52,830 nucleotides of DNA from JAHDDH01 sp963922775 (GTDB lineage Bacteria > Bacteroidota > Bacteroidia > Cytophagales > Amoebophilaceae): NCBI GenBank assembly GCA_963922775.1, contig CAWUJG010000007.1, forward strand, positions 1 through 52,830. Direction: 5' to 3'. The notes under the pieces were generated by a model that was not told the origin of the DNA, did not search any database, and saw nothing but the letters and a program-made list of their open reading frames with translations. Positions 26,199-34,854 of the stretch are shown one piece after another. The position numbers and the translations under genes were made by a program. Position 1 is the stretch's first letter. Every line of letters begins with the position of its first letter.

Positions 26199-26206
26199 TA
26201 TTTTTG
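26199..26206 (+). promoter_or_regulatory. Promoter -7 element of tRNA-Met
   Basis: TATTTTTG matches TAnnTTTG and ends 7 nt before the first base of the tRNA, a fitting distance to the start site. A clear TTTG at -33 is not seen. Confidence 0.4.
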
Positions 26207-26213
26207 TTATTTA

Positions 26214-26287
26214 GGCGAGATAGCTCAGCTGGCTAGAGCGTCGGATTCATAACCCGGAGGTCGGGGGTTCAAGCCCCCCTCTCGCTA
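26214..26287 (+). tRNA. tRNA-Met (anticodon CAT)
   Basis: Cloverleaf: acceptor GGCGAGA with TCTCGCT (26280-26286; the first pair is G-T), D arm GCTC...GAGC, anticodon loop TTCATAA (CAT at 26248-26250), and T arm GGGGG-TTCAAGC-CCCCC. The discriminator is A26287 and the CCA tail is not encoded. The anticodon stem TCGGA/CCCGG has an A-C mismatch next to the loop. Whether it is elongator, initiator, or an Ile tRNA with lysidine (TilS is present at 40735) cannot be settled by eye; the C11-G24 pair favours an elongator or Ile2. Its 3' end overlaps the stop codon of the convergent lepB by 3 bp. Confidence 0.88.
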
Positions 26288-27352
26288 CACTATCTGACGG
26301 AAAATACGATTCCAACGTATTTTTTCCCAACTTCCCCAACTTTTTTGTGGATCTATAGACAACCAAATGCATATAGCCTTGCCTAACACATGATCTTCTG
26401 GTACAAATCCCCAGAAACGTGAATCTAAAGAGTTGTGGTAATTATCTCCCATTACAAAATAATAATCTTGTCTAAAGGTATATGTTTTTATAGTTTTCCC
26501 ATCTATCTGAGCATCTTTCTGGTTAAAATATACTTTGGTATGCTGTTCATAATCTTGAATTGCTTTTTTATAAAAACCACAGATATCTTGATGTATAGGT
26601 ATAGTCATTCCTTTTTTAGGAACCACAATAGGGCCAAAAAAATCTTCATTCCATGGATGAAGATTATGGTTTAACTGAAAATCTGTATTAGCTATATTGG
26701 GCAAACGTAATATAGGTGTTATAGTTTTTATATAAGACTTGCTGATAAGATCTTCTTTTTGCTTAGGTGTCATATATACCAAATAGCCCTGAGAAAGAGC
26801 ATAATATTCTGTTATATGATGCTGATTAAAAAAAGTATCTGGCAAATGTTTTTCTACACACATAAAATAACAAAATTGTATGGTAGATGGTAATACCTGC
26901 TTACGATCATTAATATAGATCTGCTTATTTTTAATATGTATTTTTTCTCCTGGGAGGGCTATACATTTTTTAATAAAAAAAGTTTTTAGATCTATAGGAT
27001 ATCCTTTTTCTACCGGATCATTGAATACAATTTTATCGTTACGTTTAATAACAGAAAATCCTGGCAGCCGAAAATAAGGTAGCTTAAGCCAAGTAAGATA
27101 AGAGGGTATATGCGTACCCCATATTTTCTGATGAGTTAAAGGAAGCTGTAAAGGCGTTTGTGGTATTCTTGTGCCATAATGCATTTTACTTACCAAAATA
27201 TAATCTCCAGAAAGAAGAGTTTTTTCCATAGAAGATGTAGGTATAGTATATGCTTCAATAAATAGCCACCGAAAAAGTGTAGCTATACCTAATGCTATAA
27301 TGAGTGAAAAAAATTCTTTTTTTAATTTTTTAGTTGAAAAACTATACCACAT
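26285..27352 (-). CDS. lepB: Signal peptidase I
   Basis: Membrane serine protease that removes signal peptides from exported proteins. The 355 residues have an N-terminal membrane segment (FFSLIIALGIATLFRWLFIEA), the catalytic Ser in PTSSMEKTLLSGDYILVSK near residue 41, the catalytic Lys region FFIKKCIALPGE near residue 130, and the box E motif MGDNYHNSLDSRFWGFVP near residues 300-317. The long insertion between these is typical for Bacteroidota LepB. It follows the HTH gene with a 6-bp gap. It would process signal peptides such as those of the methyltransferase and TPR protein in this window; lipoproteins need Lsp instead. Confidence 0.95.
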   Translation of the reverse strand: MWYSFSTKKLKKEFFSLIIALGIATLFRWLFIEAYTIPTSSMEKTLLSGDYILVSKMHYGTRIPQTPLQLPLTHQKIWGTHIPSYLTWLKLPYFRLPGFSVIKRNDKIVFNDPVEKGYPIDLKTFFIKKCIALPGEKIHIKNKQIYINDRKQVLPSTIQFCYFMCVEKHLPDTFFNQHHITEYYALSQGYLVYMTPKQKEDLISKSYIKTITPILRLPNIANTDFQLNHNLHPWNEDFFGPIVVPKKGMTIPIHQDICGFYKKAIQDYEQHTKVYFNQKDAQIDGKTIKTYTFRQDYYFVMGDNYHNSLDSRFWGFVPEDHVLGKAICIWLSIDPQKSWGSWEKIRWNRIFRQIV

Positions 27353-27358
27353 AATATA

Positions 27359-27775
27359 TCAAATATCTATTGATTCTATTTTTTGTATACAAGATGTAAT
27401 CTCTTCTTTTAAAGAAACAAGGTGATTATTGTGAGTTAAGTTGAGCAAAAAAAAGTTTAGCTTAGTATAATGTTCTAAAAGTTTGATATACTTTTTTTCC
27501 AGCATATAAATTTTTTCTTTTATTCTTCTTTCTTCTTTTTCTAAAATATCCGTCTTTAAAGAATAAGCATTTTCTACTTCAGGTATTTCATTTGCAAAAT
27601 CATACTGTATACATATGCCAAGACGTACAATAAAACTCTTTTCTAAATTTATTTTATCAAATGCTTTGTATAATTTGTAATTACTTATCTTTAACTTTTT
27701 GGCTACTTCATTAATTTTCATTCCTTGCTGCATAATTGCTTTTCTTATAATCTTTCCATGATTTTTTTCTGCCAT
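27359..27775 (-). CDS. Small HTH protein with a C-terminal coiled coil
   Basis: The 138 residues start with an XRE-like helix-turn-helix (GKIIRKAIMQQGMKINEVAKK... through about residue 60) and continue as a long helix (KEERRIKEKIYMLEKKYIKLLEHY) likely to dimerise. Similar short HTH/coiled-coil proteins exist in Bacteroidota, often near core genes, with no assigned role. It lies between prfB and lepB on the same strand (37-bp and 6-bp gaps). A DNA-binding regulator is the simplest reading; targets are unknown. Confidence 0.6.
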   Translation of the reverse strand: MAEKNHGKIIRKAIMQQGMKINEVAKKLKISNYKLYKAFDKINLEKSFIVRLGICIQYDFANEIPEVENAYSLKTDILEKEERRIKEKIYMLEKKYIKLLEHYTKLNFFLLNLTHNNHLVSLKEEITSCIQKIESIDI

Positions 27776-27812
27776 ACCTTTTTATTTTTGTATAAATAAT
27801 TTTTTTAGTATA

Positions 27813-28929
27813 CTACTTTGTAGTTAATATTTCTTCTGAGGAATTTTGTAATAGATAAGCTTTTATCATAGCATCTATTTCTCCATCCAATATTTTACTT
27901 ACTTGTGTGCTTTCATACCCTGTTCTATTGTCTTTTACCATATGATAAGGATGCAACACATAATGGCGTATTTGTGATCCAAAGTCTATTTTTTTTTTCT
28001 GACTTTTTATCTTATTTTTTTCTTGTTGTCTCTTAGCTAATTCATGTTGATATAATTTAGATTGTAACATCTTAAGTGCTTTATCTTTATTTTGTATTTG
28101 TGATCTTTCTTGTTGACATGTTATAGTTATACCTGTTGATAAATGCTTTAAACGTACTGCTGTTTCTACTTTATTTACATTTTGTCCTCCTGCTCCTCCT
28201 GCTCTAAAAGTTTCCCATACAATATCTGCAGGATCTATTTTTACCTGAATGTCATTTTCTACTACAGGATAGGCATACACCGAAGCAAAAGATGTATGCC
28301 TTCTTGCACCAGTGTCAAAAGGAGATATACGTACTAAACGATGTACACCTATTTCTGACTTAAGATAACCATAGGCATTCTCTCCTACAATTTCTATACT
28401 AGCTTCTTTTATACCTGCTATATCACCTTTTTGGTAATGTATTACCTTTACTATATATTTTTTTTTTTCTGCCCACATAGTATACATACGTAGCAGCATA
28501 GCTGCCCAATCTTGACTTTCAGTACCCCCTGCACCAGGATTAAGTTCTATAATAGCATTACACCCATCTTGTGCTCCCTGTAGCATTTTTTGATATTCTA
28601 ACTTATCCACTTCTTTACTCAGCTTATAATAATATGTTTGTATTTCATCTAATGTACATTCTTTTTGCTGATAACAAGTATAAAAAAATTCAAATTCTTC
28701 CATAAGTTTTACCACATTATCAATAGCTTTTACATACTTCTTATGACTTTGTATATGCTTAAGAATTTTTTGTGCCTGCTTAGGATTTTCCCAAAAATTA
28801 TCTTTACTTATAATTAGCTCTTGCTCTTGTAAAAATTTTTTTTTGTTATCATAGTCAAAGATAAATTTTTAAATGACTAATTTTTTTTTCTAATGCTTTA
28901 ATTGTTGCAGTATTAATTGTTGTATACAT
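27813..28929 (-). CDS. prfB: Peptide chain release factor 2, with programmed +1 frameshift
   Basis: It releases the finished peptide at UGA and UAA codons. The main frame (27813-28715 and upstream) carries the stop-recognition tripeptide SPF (VRISPFD) and the peptidyl-hydrolysis GGQ (RAGGAGGQNVNKVETAV). The true start is ATG at 28929: 24 codons (MYTTINTATIKALEKKISHL...) lead to CTT-TGA-C at 28860-28854. Skipping one T at the in-frame TGA enters the downstream frame (DYDNKKKFLQEQ...), giving about 371 residues, normal for RF2. Low RF2 lets the shift occur, so the gene autoregulates. Followed by ftsZ's end 41 bp upstream on the same strand. Confidence 0.95.
28854..28860 (-). promoter_or_regulatory. 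prfB frameshift site CTTTGAC
   Basis: On the minus strand the sequence reads AATTTAT-CTT-TGA-C. The slippery CTT and in-frame TGA followed by C match the classical RF2 autoregulatory site. The AGGGGG Shine-Dalgarno-like stimulator found in E. coli is missing and is replaced by A/T bases. Confidence 0.92.
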
Positions 28930-28970
28930 AGAATTATATAAATTTATAAATGGTACCTTTATCCTAAATT

Positions 28971-30245
28971 TTATGCTTTATATTGTATTTCTTTGCTGGT
29001 ATGTAAATCATACCATTGAAAATTTTGGGTATTTTCTTGTATAGTTTTTAGCTGTACTTTTTGTCTTAAACAAGTAGGTATATCAAACTCTTCTTTTTTA
29101 TATATTCTTATTGTGCTAGAATGAGTAGGATCTATATTTTTTTTTTCAAAATGATTTATTTTGTGTAATGTATTTGTAGATGTAGTATTCAAAAGGCTAT
29201 TGGGAGCTGTATATCCTCCAGTATTTTTTTGAAAAAAATCGTCATGATCATGATCATTGTAATTTTCTTTTTCAAACCCGGTAGCTATAATGGTTACACT
29301 AATTTTATCTTCTAAGCTCTCTTCTACACTATGGCCAAATATTATTTCCACTTCTTCCCCTACTTTTTCTTGTATATAATCTGTAATAACTGTAAGTTCA
29401 TCCATTTGTAATTCTGTCTTGATGCCAGAAGCTATGGAGAGCAACATTTTTGTTGCTCCATATATATTCTGATAGTCTAGTAATGGTGAGTTGATGGCTT
29501 CTTCAGCTGCTTGTAGTGCTCTATTTTCTCCAGATGCTTGTCCTGAGCCCATAACAGCAGCTCCTGCATTTTTAATCACTGTTTTTACATCTTCAAAATC
29601 TACATTTACATATCCTGGTACAGTAATAATTTCTGCTATACTTTTGGCTGCAGTAGTGAGTACATTATCTGCTTTTTGAAAGGCATTACTTATGGTAAGG
29701 TTACCATATATTTTTCTTAACCTGTCATTTAATATCACTAATACTGTGTCACAATGTGCTTTTAATTTTTGTATACCTTCTTGTGCTTGTTTACATTTTT
29801 TTTTACCTTCAAAAGCAAAAGGTAAGGTTACAATACCTACAGTGAGTATACCTAACTCTTTAGCTATTTCTGCAATAACAGGAGCAGCTCCTGTACCTGT
29901 ACCTCCTCCCATACCTGCTGTAATAAAGAGCATTTTTGTATTTTTTATCAATGTATTTTTTATTTCTTCTTTGCTCTCTATAGCAGCATTCTGTCCTATT
30001 TCAGGGTTAGCCCCTGCACCTAATCCACTGGTAAGCTCTATACCAATTTGTAGCTGATTTTTTACTGCCTGACTCTTTAATGCTTGTGCATCAGTATTAC
30101 ATACTGAAAATTCTACATCTTGTATACCATTTTTATACATATTATTCACAGCATTACTTCCTCCACCACCCACACCTAGTACTTTAATAATGTTCTGTTT
30201 AGCATTATCTAGTTCAAACCTATATTCTGTATTATTTTGTGCCAT
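28971..30245 (-). CDS. ftsZ: Cell division GTPase FtsZ
   Basis: Tubulin homologue that forms the division ring. The 424 residues include the GTP-binding start VLGVGGGGSNAVNNM near residue 22, the tubulin signature GGGTGTGAAPVIAEIAKELG near residues 115-134 and the T7 region NVDFEDVKTVIKNAG near residue 215. A variable linker follows residue 330. The C-terminal tail should carry the FtsA-binding peptide; FDIPTCLRQKVQL is the likely counterpart, with extra residues after it. It follows ftsA by 30 bp. Confidence 0.97.
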   Translation of the reverse strand: MAQNNTEYRFELDNAKQNIIKVLGVGGGGSNAVNNMYKNGIQDVEFSVCNTDAQALKSQAVKNQLQIGIELTSGLGAGANPEIGQNAAIESKEEIKNTLIKNTKMLFITAGMGGGTGTGAAPVIAEIAKELGILTVGIVTLPFAFEGKKKCKQAQEGIQKLKAHCDTVLVILNDRLRKIYGNLTISNAFQKADNVLTTAAKSIAEIITVPGYVNVDFEDVKTVIKNAGAAVMGSGQASGENRALQAAEEAINSPLLDYQNIYGATKMLLSIASGIKTELQMDELTVITDYIQEKVGEEVEIIFGHSVEESLEDKISVTIIATGFEKENYNDHDHDDFFQKNTGGYTAPNSLLNTTSTNTLHKINHFEKKNIDPTHSSTIRIYKKEEFDIPTCLRQKVQLKTIQENTQNFQWYDLHTSKEIQYKA

Positions 30246-30275
30246 ATAAAAAATATTATGTAATATGCTTAAAAT

Positions 30276-31607
30276 TTAGTCTTCTATAAGAAAACGTTTA
30301 GTTTTATGCATAAATTTCTTAAAAAATGGTTTTAGCTGTTTTTTCTGTGTGTATATAGAATTATTTTGTATTTTTTTTGCATCAATTTTTTTGTAATATT
30401 CTTGTCTAGAGTCCCAAGCAATGTATTCAGAAAGTAATAAGCCTATACAGGTAGCGTATTGAGGTGTCAAAAAAGTATTATTATGTTCTTCTTGATAGAT
30501 ATATTCTGTAGGATATCCTATACGTGTATCTAACCCTATAACATATTCAAATAAAGAAGCTATATTTTGTAGTTTTACACTACCTCCTGTAAGCACTATA
30601 CCCCCAGCCAATATATGATATAATCCACTTTTAACAATAGATTGATACAGATACCCTGCAATTTCTTCTATACGCAATAAAATAATATGGGTAATATTAT
30701 ATAACAATACTTTTTTAGGATTACGGTTACGCATACCTGGAATAATAATACCTTTATAAAGGTCTTGTTTGGATAATTTGACATTACCAAAATTTTTTTT
30801 CAAAATTTCTGCTTGCTCTTCCATTACCCCACATACCTGTTGAATATCCTGTGTAATAATATCTCCTCCAAAAGGTAGTATGGCATTGTATTTAATAATG
30901 TTGTCATGTATAATGGTTAGCTTTGTAGTACCTCCTCCCATATCTATGAGACATACACCAGCTTTTTTTTCTTCTTCATTTAGTACAGATAAACTGGTGG
31001 CTAACGGATTATATAAAATATTTTCTGTATTTAATCCTGCTTTTTGTATAGCCTTTTTGAGATTATTTAAAGAATATATACTTGCTGTGAGTATATGAAA
31101 ATCTGCTTCGAGCTTTACACCTGCTATACCTACAGGGTCTTTTATAGCTTCTTCATAATCTACAGTATAATTTTGTGGCAACACATGGATAATTTTTTTT
31201 CCTGGTGGTACTATAGTTTTATACATGTCATTTGAAAGCTGATAAATATCTTTTATTGTAACTTCTTCTTCTATAGACTGACGTATTAGGCTTCCTCTGT
31301 GTATATGAGTATGAATATGCTGATCTGCAATACCTGTATGAACTGTTTGAATATGTATTCCTGAATTTTTTTCAGCTTCTTTTACAGCTTGGGTTATGCA
31401 GGCAGCTGTTTTATCTATATTAGATACTATGCTAGCCATAATACCTTCTGATGGGGCATGTCCTATACCTAGTATTTTCAGAGCATTTTTTTTTTTTTTA
31501 CCTACTACTACCAGGATATTTGTAGTACCAATATCTAAACCTACTATAATTTTTTCTGCTGTATCTTGCATAATACTTGTTTCATTGGCATATGATTTGT
31601 TTATCAT
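30276..31607 (-). CDS. ftsA: Cell division protein FtsA
   Basis: Actin-like ATPase that ties FtsZ to the membrane. Visible: VGLDIGTTNILVVVGKKKK near residue 22 (phosphate 1), VCLIDMGGGTTKLTIIHDN near residue 215 (phosphate 2) and AGGIVLTGGSVKLQNIASLF near residue 335 (adenosine site). The C-terminal amphipathic helix is probably KPFFKKFMHKTKRFL. The first ATG (31607) overlaps ftsQ by 26 bp; the Met at residue 13 (31571, MQDTAEKIIVGLD) avoids the overlap and fits the family better, giving 431 residues. It sits between ftsQ and ftsZ, the usual dcw order. Confidence 0.95.
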   Translation of the reverse strand: MINKSYANETSIMQDTAEKIIVGLDIGTTNILVVVGKKKKNALKILGIGHAPSEGIMASIVSNIDKTAACITQAVKEAEKNSGIHIQTVHTGIADQHIHTHIHRGSLIRQSIEEEVTIKDIYQLSNDMYKTIVPPGKKIIHVLPQNYTVDYEEAIKDPVGIAGVKLEADFHILTASIYSLNNLKKAIQKAGLNTENILYNPLATSLSVLNEEEKKAGVCLIDMGGGTTKLTIIHDNIIKYNAILPFGGDIITQDIQQVCGVMEEQAEILKKNFGNVKLSKQDLYKGIIIPGMRNRNPKKVLLYNITHIILLRIEEIAGYLYQSIVKSGLYHILAGGIVLTGGSVKLQNIASLFEYVIGLDTRIGYPTEYIYQEEHNNTFLTPQYATCIGLLLSEYIAWDSRQEYYKKIDAKKIQNNSIYTQKKQLKPFFKKFMHKTKRFLIED

Positions 31608-32322
31608 AAGCTAAATTAATGATTTTATAAGTATTCCATCCTTTTTTTGCTAGTATATGTGTATAGCATTTTTTCAGTTTATGAAATTTTTCTTCTATTT
31701 TTTCAATCTTTCCCAAAAAGATATGCTGTTTACTAATTTGTGTATACATCAAAATTTTTCCTTGTTTTTCAATATCAATCTGTACAATTTGTTTTTTCCA
31801 AAAGGCATTTTCAGCTATAAACTTGACCAAATAATGTAACATAATAAAATATTTTTTATTATGTACATATTCTTGTAATAAGACTTTTTTTTTACTGTGT
31901 ATTAATAATACACGGGCAGTATATTGTTTAGATACTGGCAGTGTATTGCCTAATTCATCTATATATACATCTGGCTTATCAAAGTGTATAATTCTGGCTA
32001 TAGGTTTTTTTTCTATAATGTGTATTCTAAGCTGTCCCATAATATTTTTATACACCATAATTTTTTTAATATATATCGATTTTTTATCTAAAATCTGTAT
32101 AATTTTTAGTCCTGATATAGCTTCAATTCTATTGGTATTTTCAAGATAGTTTATTATGATTTTTTTAATATTATTAGGATTTACAAATCTATTTTTATTT
32201 GGATAATGTATAATATATGGCTCCACCATATTCTGATATTTTCTTTTTTTTTCAGTATAAATTATGGAATATAGTAAACAAAAAAATAATGATAAGTTAA
32301 TCAAGCCAGTTTTATGTATCAT
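31582..32322 (-). CDS. ftsQ: Cell division protein FtsQ/DivIB
   Basis: Single-pass inner-membrane protein of the divisome. The 246 residues have an N-terminal hydrophobic segment (TGLINLSLFFCLLYSIIY) followed by a POTRA-like region (IEAISGLKIIQILDKKSIYI...) and the FtsQ-type stretch PIARIIHFDKPDVYIDELGN. Identity is weakly conserved in this family; position upstream of ftsA-ftsZ makes the call reliable. No murC or murG is next to it, so the dcw cluster is cut down to three genes here. Confidence 0.85.
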   Translation of the reverse strand: MIHKTGLINLSLFFCLLYSIIYTEKKRKYQNMVEPYIIHYPNKNRFVNPNNIKKIIINYLENTNRIEAISGLKIIQILDKKSIYIKKIMVYKNIMGQLRIHIIEKKPIARIIHFDKPDVYIDELGNTLPVSKQYTARVLLIHSKKKVLLQEYVHNKKYFIMLHYLVKFIAENAFWKKQIVQIDIEKQGKILMYTQISKQHIFLGKIEKIEEKFHKLKKCYTHILAKKGWNTYKIINLAYDKQIICQ

Positions 32323-32338
32323 AGCCTTATATATTTTT

Positions 32339-33181
32339 TTATAATTTTGAAGCTGTAATTTGTGCTATGGCTTTCTCATATTCTTCAGCATTTGGAGCTA
32401 TGCCATGCCATTGGTACTTATCTTCCATAAAATCTATTCCTTTACCCATAGTAGTGTTCATAATATTGAGAATAGGCTTTTTTTTTTTTGTCAAACTTAA
32501 TGCCTTTTCAAGACTTATAATTAAGCTTTTCATATTATTTCCCTCACTAACTATAATTTCCCATCCAAATGCTTGCCACTTGGCAGCTAAATCTTGTAAA
32601 GAAAGCGTATCTTCTACAGGGCCATCTATTTGTTGTTTATTATAATCTATAGTGGCTATAATATTATCTACCTTATGATGAGCAGCAAACATAGCTGCTT
32701 CCCAAATTTGTCCTTCTTGCTGTTCTCCATCTCCCATTAAAACATAAATATAACTTGGATCTTTATTCAGCTTTTTGGTTAACGCTGCTCCTAAGGCTAC
32801 AGAAAGACCTTGGCCCAAAGATCCTGAGGCTATGCGTATACCAGGCAATTTTCTTTTTACTGAAGGGTGACCTTGTAATCTTGTATTGAGTTTCCTAAAA
32901 GAATGTAGCTCTTCTCTATCAAAAAACGCTGCATGAGCCAATACACTATACCATACTGGAGAAATATGTCCATTAGATAGAAAAAAAAGATCTTCTTGTA
33001 TACCATGCATATTAAATTTGCTTTTGTATTGCATAACATGAAAATATAAGGCTACAAAATATTCTACACAACCTAAAGATCCTCCTGGATGACCAGACTG
33101 TGCTTGATATACCATTTCTATAATATCTCTGCGTACTTCTTGTGCTATATTTTCAAGTTGTTCAAGATTATATCTTGTCAT
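32339..33181 (-). CDS. Transketolase, N-terminal (thiamine-diphosphate) subunit
   Basis: The N-terminal half of transketolase, which binds thiamine diphosphate and moves two-carbon units in the non-oxidative pentose phosphate pathway. Family marks: AQSGHPGGSLGCVEYFVALY near residue 40, ASGSLGQGLSVALGAALTKK near residue 133, and the ThDP motif MGDGEQQEGQIWEAAMFAAH near residue 163. The first Met (33223) overlaps bcp; the Met at residue 15 (33181, MTRYNLEQLENI) clears it and matches family starts. This gives 280 residues, the size of split transketolase subunits. The C-terminal subunit (PP/Pyr/C) is not next to it. Confidence 0.9.
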   Translation of the reverse strand: MTRYNLEQLENIAQEVRRDIIEMVYQAQSGHPGGSLGCVEYFVALYFHVMQYKSKFNMHGIQEDLFFLSNGHISPVWYSVLAHAAFFDREELHSFRKLNTRLQGHPSVKRKLPGIRIASGSLGQGLSVALGAALTKKLNKDPSYIYVLMGDGEQQEGQIWEAAMFAAHHKVDNIIATIDYNKQQIDGPVEDTLSLQDLAAKWQAFGWEIIVSEGNNMKSLIISLEKALSLTKKKKPILNIMNTTMGKGIDFMEDKYQWHGIAPNAEEYEKAIAQITASKL

Positions 33182-33185
33182 AATA

Positions 33186-33641
33186 TCATGCTGATAAGAT
33201 TTGTTTAGTATGATTTTTAGCATCTACTTTTTCTATCACTTTCAGTATAGTTTTTTTTTCATCTATCACAAAAGTTTTACGTGCTGTACCCCAATATTTT
33301 TTTCCAAACATTTTTTTTTCTATCCAAGTACCATAGCATTGATGTATTATTCTTTCAGTATCTGAGATAAGATGAAAAGGTAAACTATATTTTTCCATAA
33401 AGCTATAATGTGAATGAATAGTATCTGTACTTACACCTATAATAACATAATTTAATGCTTTAAGATTAGTAAACTCATCTCTTAAATGACATGCTTGCTT
33501 AGTGCAAAAAAAAGTATGATTTCTAGGATAGAAATACAATACTATTTTTTTTCCTTCAAACTGATCTAAACTTATATGCTGTTTATTTTGATTATATCCT
33601 TTAAAAAAAGGTGCTTGATCTCCTACTTTTATTATAGACAT
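33186..33641 (-). CDS. bcp: Peroxiredoxin, Bcp/PrxQ type
   Basis: Thiol peroxidase of the bacterioferritin co-migratory class. The 151 residues contain YFYPRNHTFFCTKQACHLRD (residues 36-55), with peroxidatic Cys46 and the resolving Cys51 five residues later, the hallmark of Bcp. The P-x3-T-x2-C motif is kept (Pro39, Thr43, Cys46), but the usual TPGCT reads TFFCT. The rest (IGVSTDTIHSHYSFMEKYSL, FHLISDTERIIHQCYGTW) fits the family. It is co-directional with transketolase and 75 bp from the sufT-like gene. Confidence 0.92.
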   Translation of the reverse strand: MSIIKVGDQAPFFKGYNQNKQHISLDQFEGKKIVLYFYPRNHTFFCTKQACHLRDEFTNLKALNYVIIGVSTDTIHSHYSFMEKYSLPFHLISDTERIIHQCYGTWIEKKMFGKKYWGTARKTFVIDEKKTILKVIEKVDAKNHTKQILSA

Positions 33642-33716
33642 ACTTGATTTACTTTTTACAGATAGATATTATTTTATAAATATTTTCAACTTAGGATAAA
33701 TATTATATATAAAAAT

Positions 33717-34043
33717 TTATAAAAACCCTAAAGCCAATTTAGCTTGTTCAGACATCCTGCTTTGGTCATAAGGAGGATCAAACGTAATCTCTACCTTTAC
33801 CTCCTCCACATCAGGCAAAGCTTTTACCTGCTGTTCTATTTGGCTTGGTATAATTTCTGCTGCTGGACAATTAGGAGATGTTAATGTCATAAGAATATGC
33901 ACATTATTAATAGGATATAGATTAATTTCATAGATTAAACCTAGCTCATACACATCTACAGGTATTTCCGGATCATATACTTGTTTTATAGCCGCTATAA
34001 TTTTTTCTTTAGTAAGATTATTTTTTATGGGAGATGTTTCCAT
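33717..34043 (-). CDS. MIP18/SufT-like Fe-S assembly protein (DUF59)
   Basis: A 108-residue protein of the MIP18/PaaD family, used in assembling or delivering iron-sulfur clusters. Hallmarks: IKQVYDPEIPVDVYELGLIY near residues 18-37 and TSPNCPAAEIIPSQIEQQV near residue 61, with the conserved Cys63 (in SPNCP), then VEITFDPPYDQSRMSEQAK near the end. In Bacteroidota such genes often follow sufBCDS; no suf genes are adjacent here. Its start overlaps the end of rsmA by 26 bp, and no later Met is suitable. Clients in this window could be the ferredoxin at 14229. Confidence 0.88.
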   Translation of the reverse strand: METSPIKNNLTKEKIIAAIKQVYDPEIPVDVYELGLIYEINLYPINNVHILMTLTSPNCPAAEIIPSQIEQQVKALPDVEEVKVEITFDPPYDQSRMSEQAKLALGFL

Positions 34044-34848
34044 TATAAGTAGTATTATTTTTTTGATATAAATAGGTAGCTAAACGTATAAATGTTGGTA
34101 TAGACAATTGCTCTGGCCTTTGATTAAATATAGAATGATTTTTATCCTCATTATTTAGCCATTCCTTTAGTGTATTACGTAGCATTTTTCTACGCTGTAG
34201 AAAGCTCTTTTTTACCAAATTAACATAAAATGAATCTGAGCAAGGTAAATCTCTCCTATTATTACGTTTAAGATAAAGAACAGCAGAATACACCCTAGGC
34301 TGAGGAAAAAATACATTAGGAGGTACAGAAAAAAGCAATTTTATATGATAAAATGTACCCAAAAGTACACTCAAAATACCATATTGTTTATTGTTAGGTG
34401 AAGATACTATACGTTCTGCTACTTCCTTTTGAATCATACATACTACTTCATCAACATGCTGCTTTTCAGCTAATATTTTAAAAAATAAAGATGAAGTAAT
34501 ATAATAAGGAAAATTACCAATAATTTTTACCTTTTCATTTTTTTTATTCATGATACTTGATAGAGAAAAATGTAGAAAATCTTCCTGAATAATACTTTTT
34601 TCATCGAGTATCTGATGATATTTTTCTCTTAAATGAGATACACATTGAGGATCTATTTCAATTAAAAATACATTTTTCTTGTTACATTTTGATAATAAAT
34701 GCTGAGTTAAAATTCCTTCCCCTGGACCTATTTCTATTATTTTTTTATCATCATGATAGCCCAGTACTTGTACTATTTTTTGAGCAATGTTATAATCCGT
34801 AAGAAAATGTTGACCTAAAAATTTTTTATGTCTAAAATTTTTTATCAT
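34018..34848 (-). CDS. rsmA: 16S rRNA dimethyladenosine transferase
   Basis: It dimethylates two adjacent adenines near the 3' end of 16S rRNA (KsgA). The 276 residues show KKFLGQHFLTDYNIAQKIV near residue 8, the SAM-binding IIEIGPGEGILTQHLL near residue 38, and the catalytic NFPYY (GNFPYYITSSLFFKIL near residue 112). The tail has the family's RRKMLRNTL. It overlaps the sufT-like gene and is 6 bp downstream of the ABC-F gene. Confidence 0.96.
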   Translation of the reverse strand: MIKNFRHKKFLGQHFLTDYNIAQKIVQVLGYHDDKKIIEIGPGEGILTQHLLSKCNKKNVFLIEIDPQCVSHLREKYHQILDEKSIIQEDFLHFSLSSIMNKKNEKVKIIGNFPYYITSSLFFKILAEKQHVDEVVCMIQKEVAERIVSSPNNKQYGILSVLLGTFYHIKLLFSVPPNVFFPQPRVYSAVLYLKRNNRRDLPCSDSFYVNLVKKSFLQRRKMLRNTLKEWLNNEDKNHSIFNQRPEQLSIPTFIRLATYLYQKNNTTYNGNISHKK

Positions 34849-34854
34849 ACAAAA

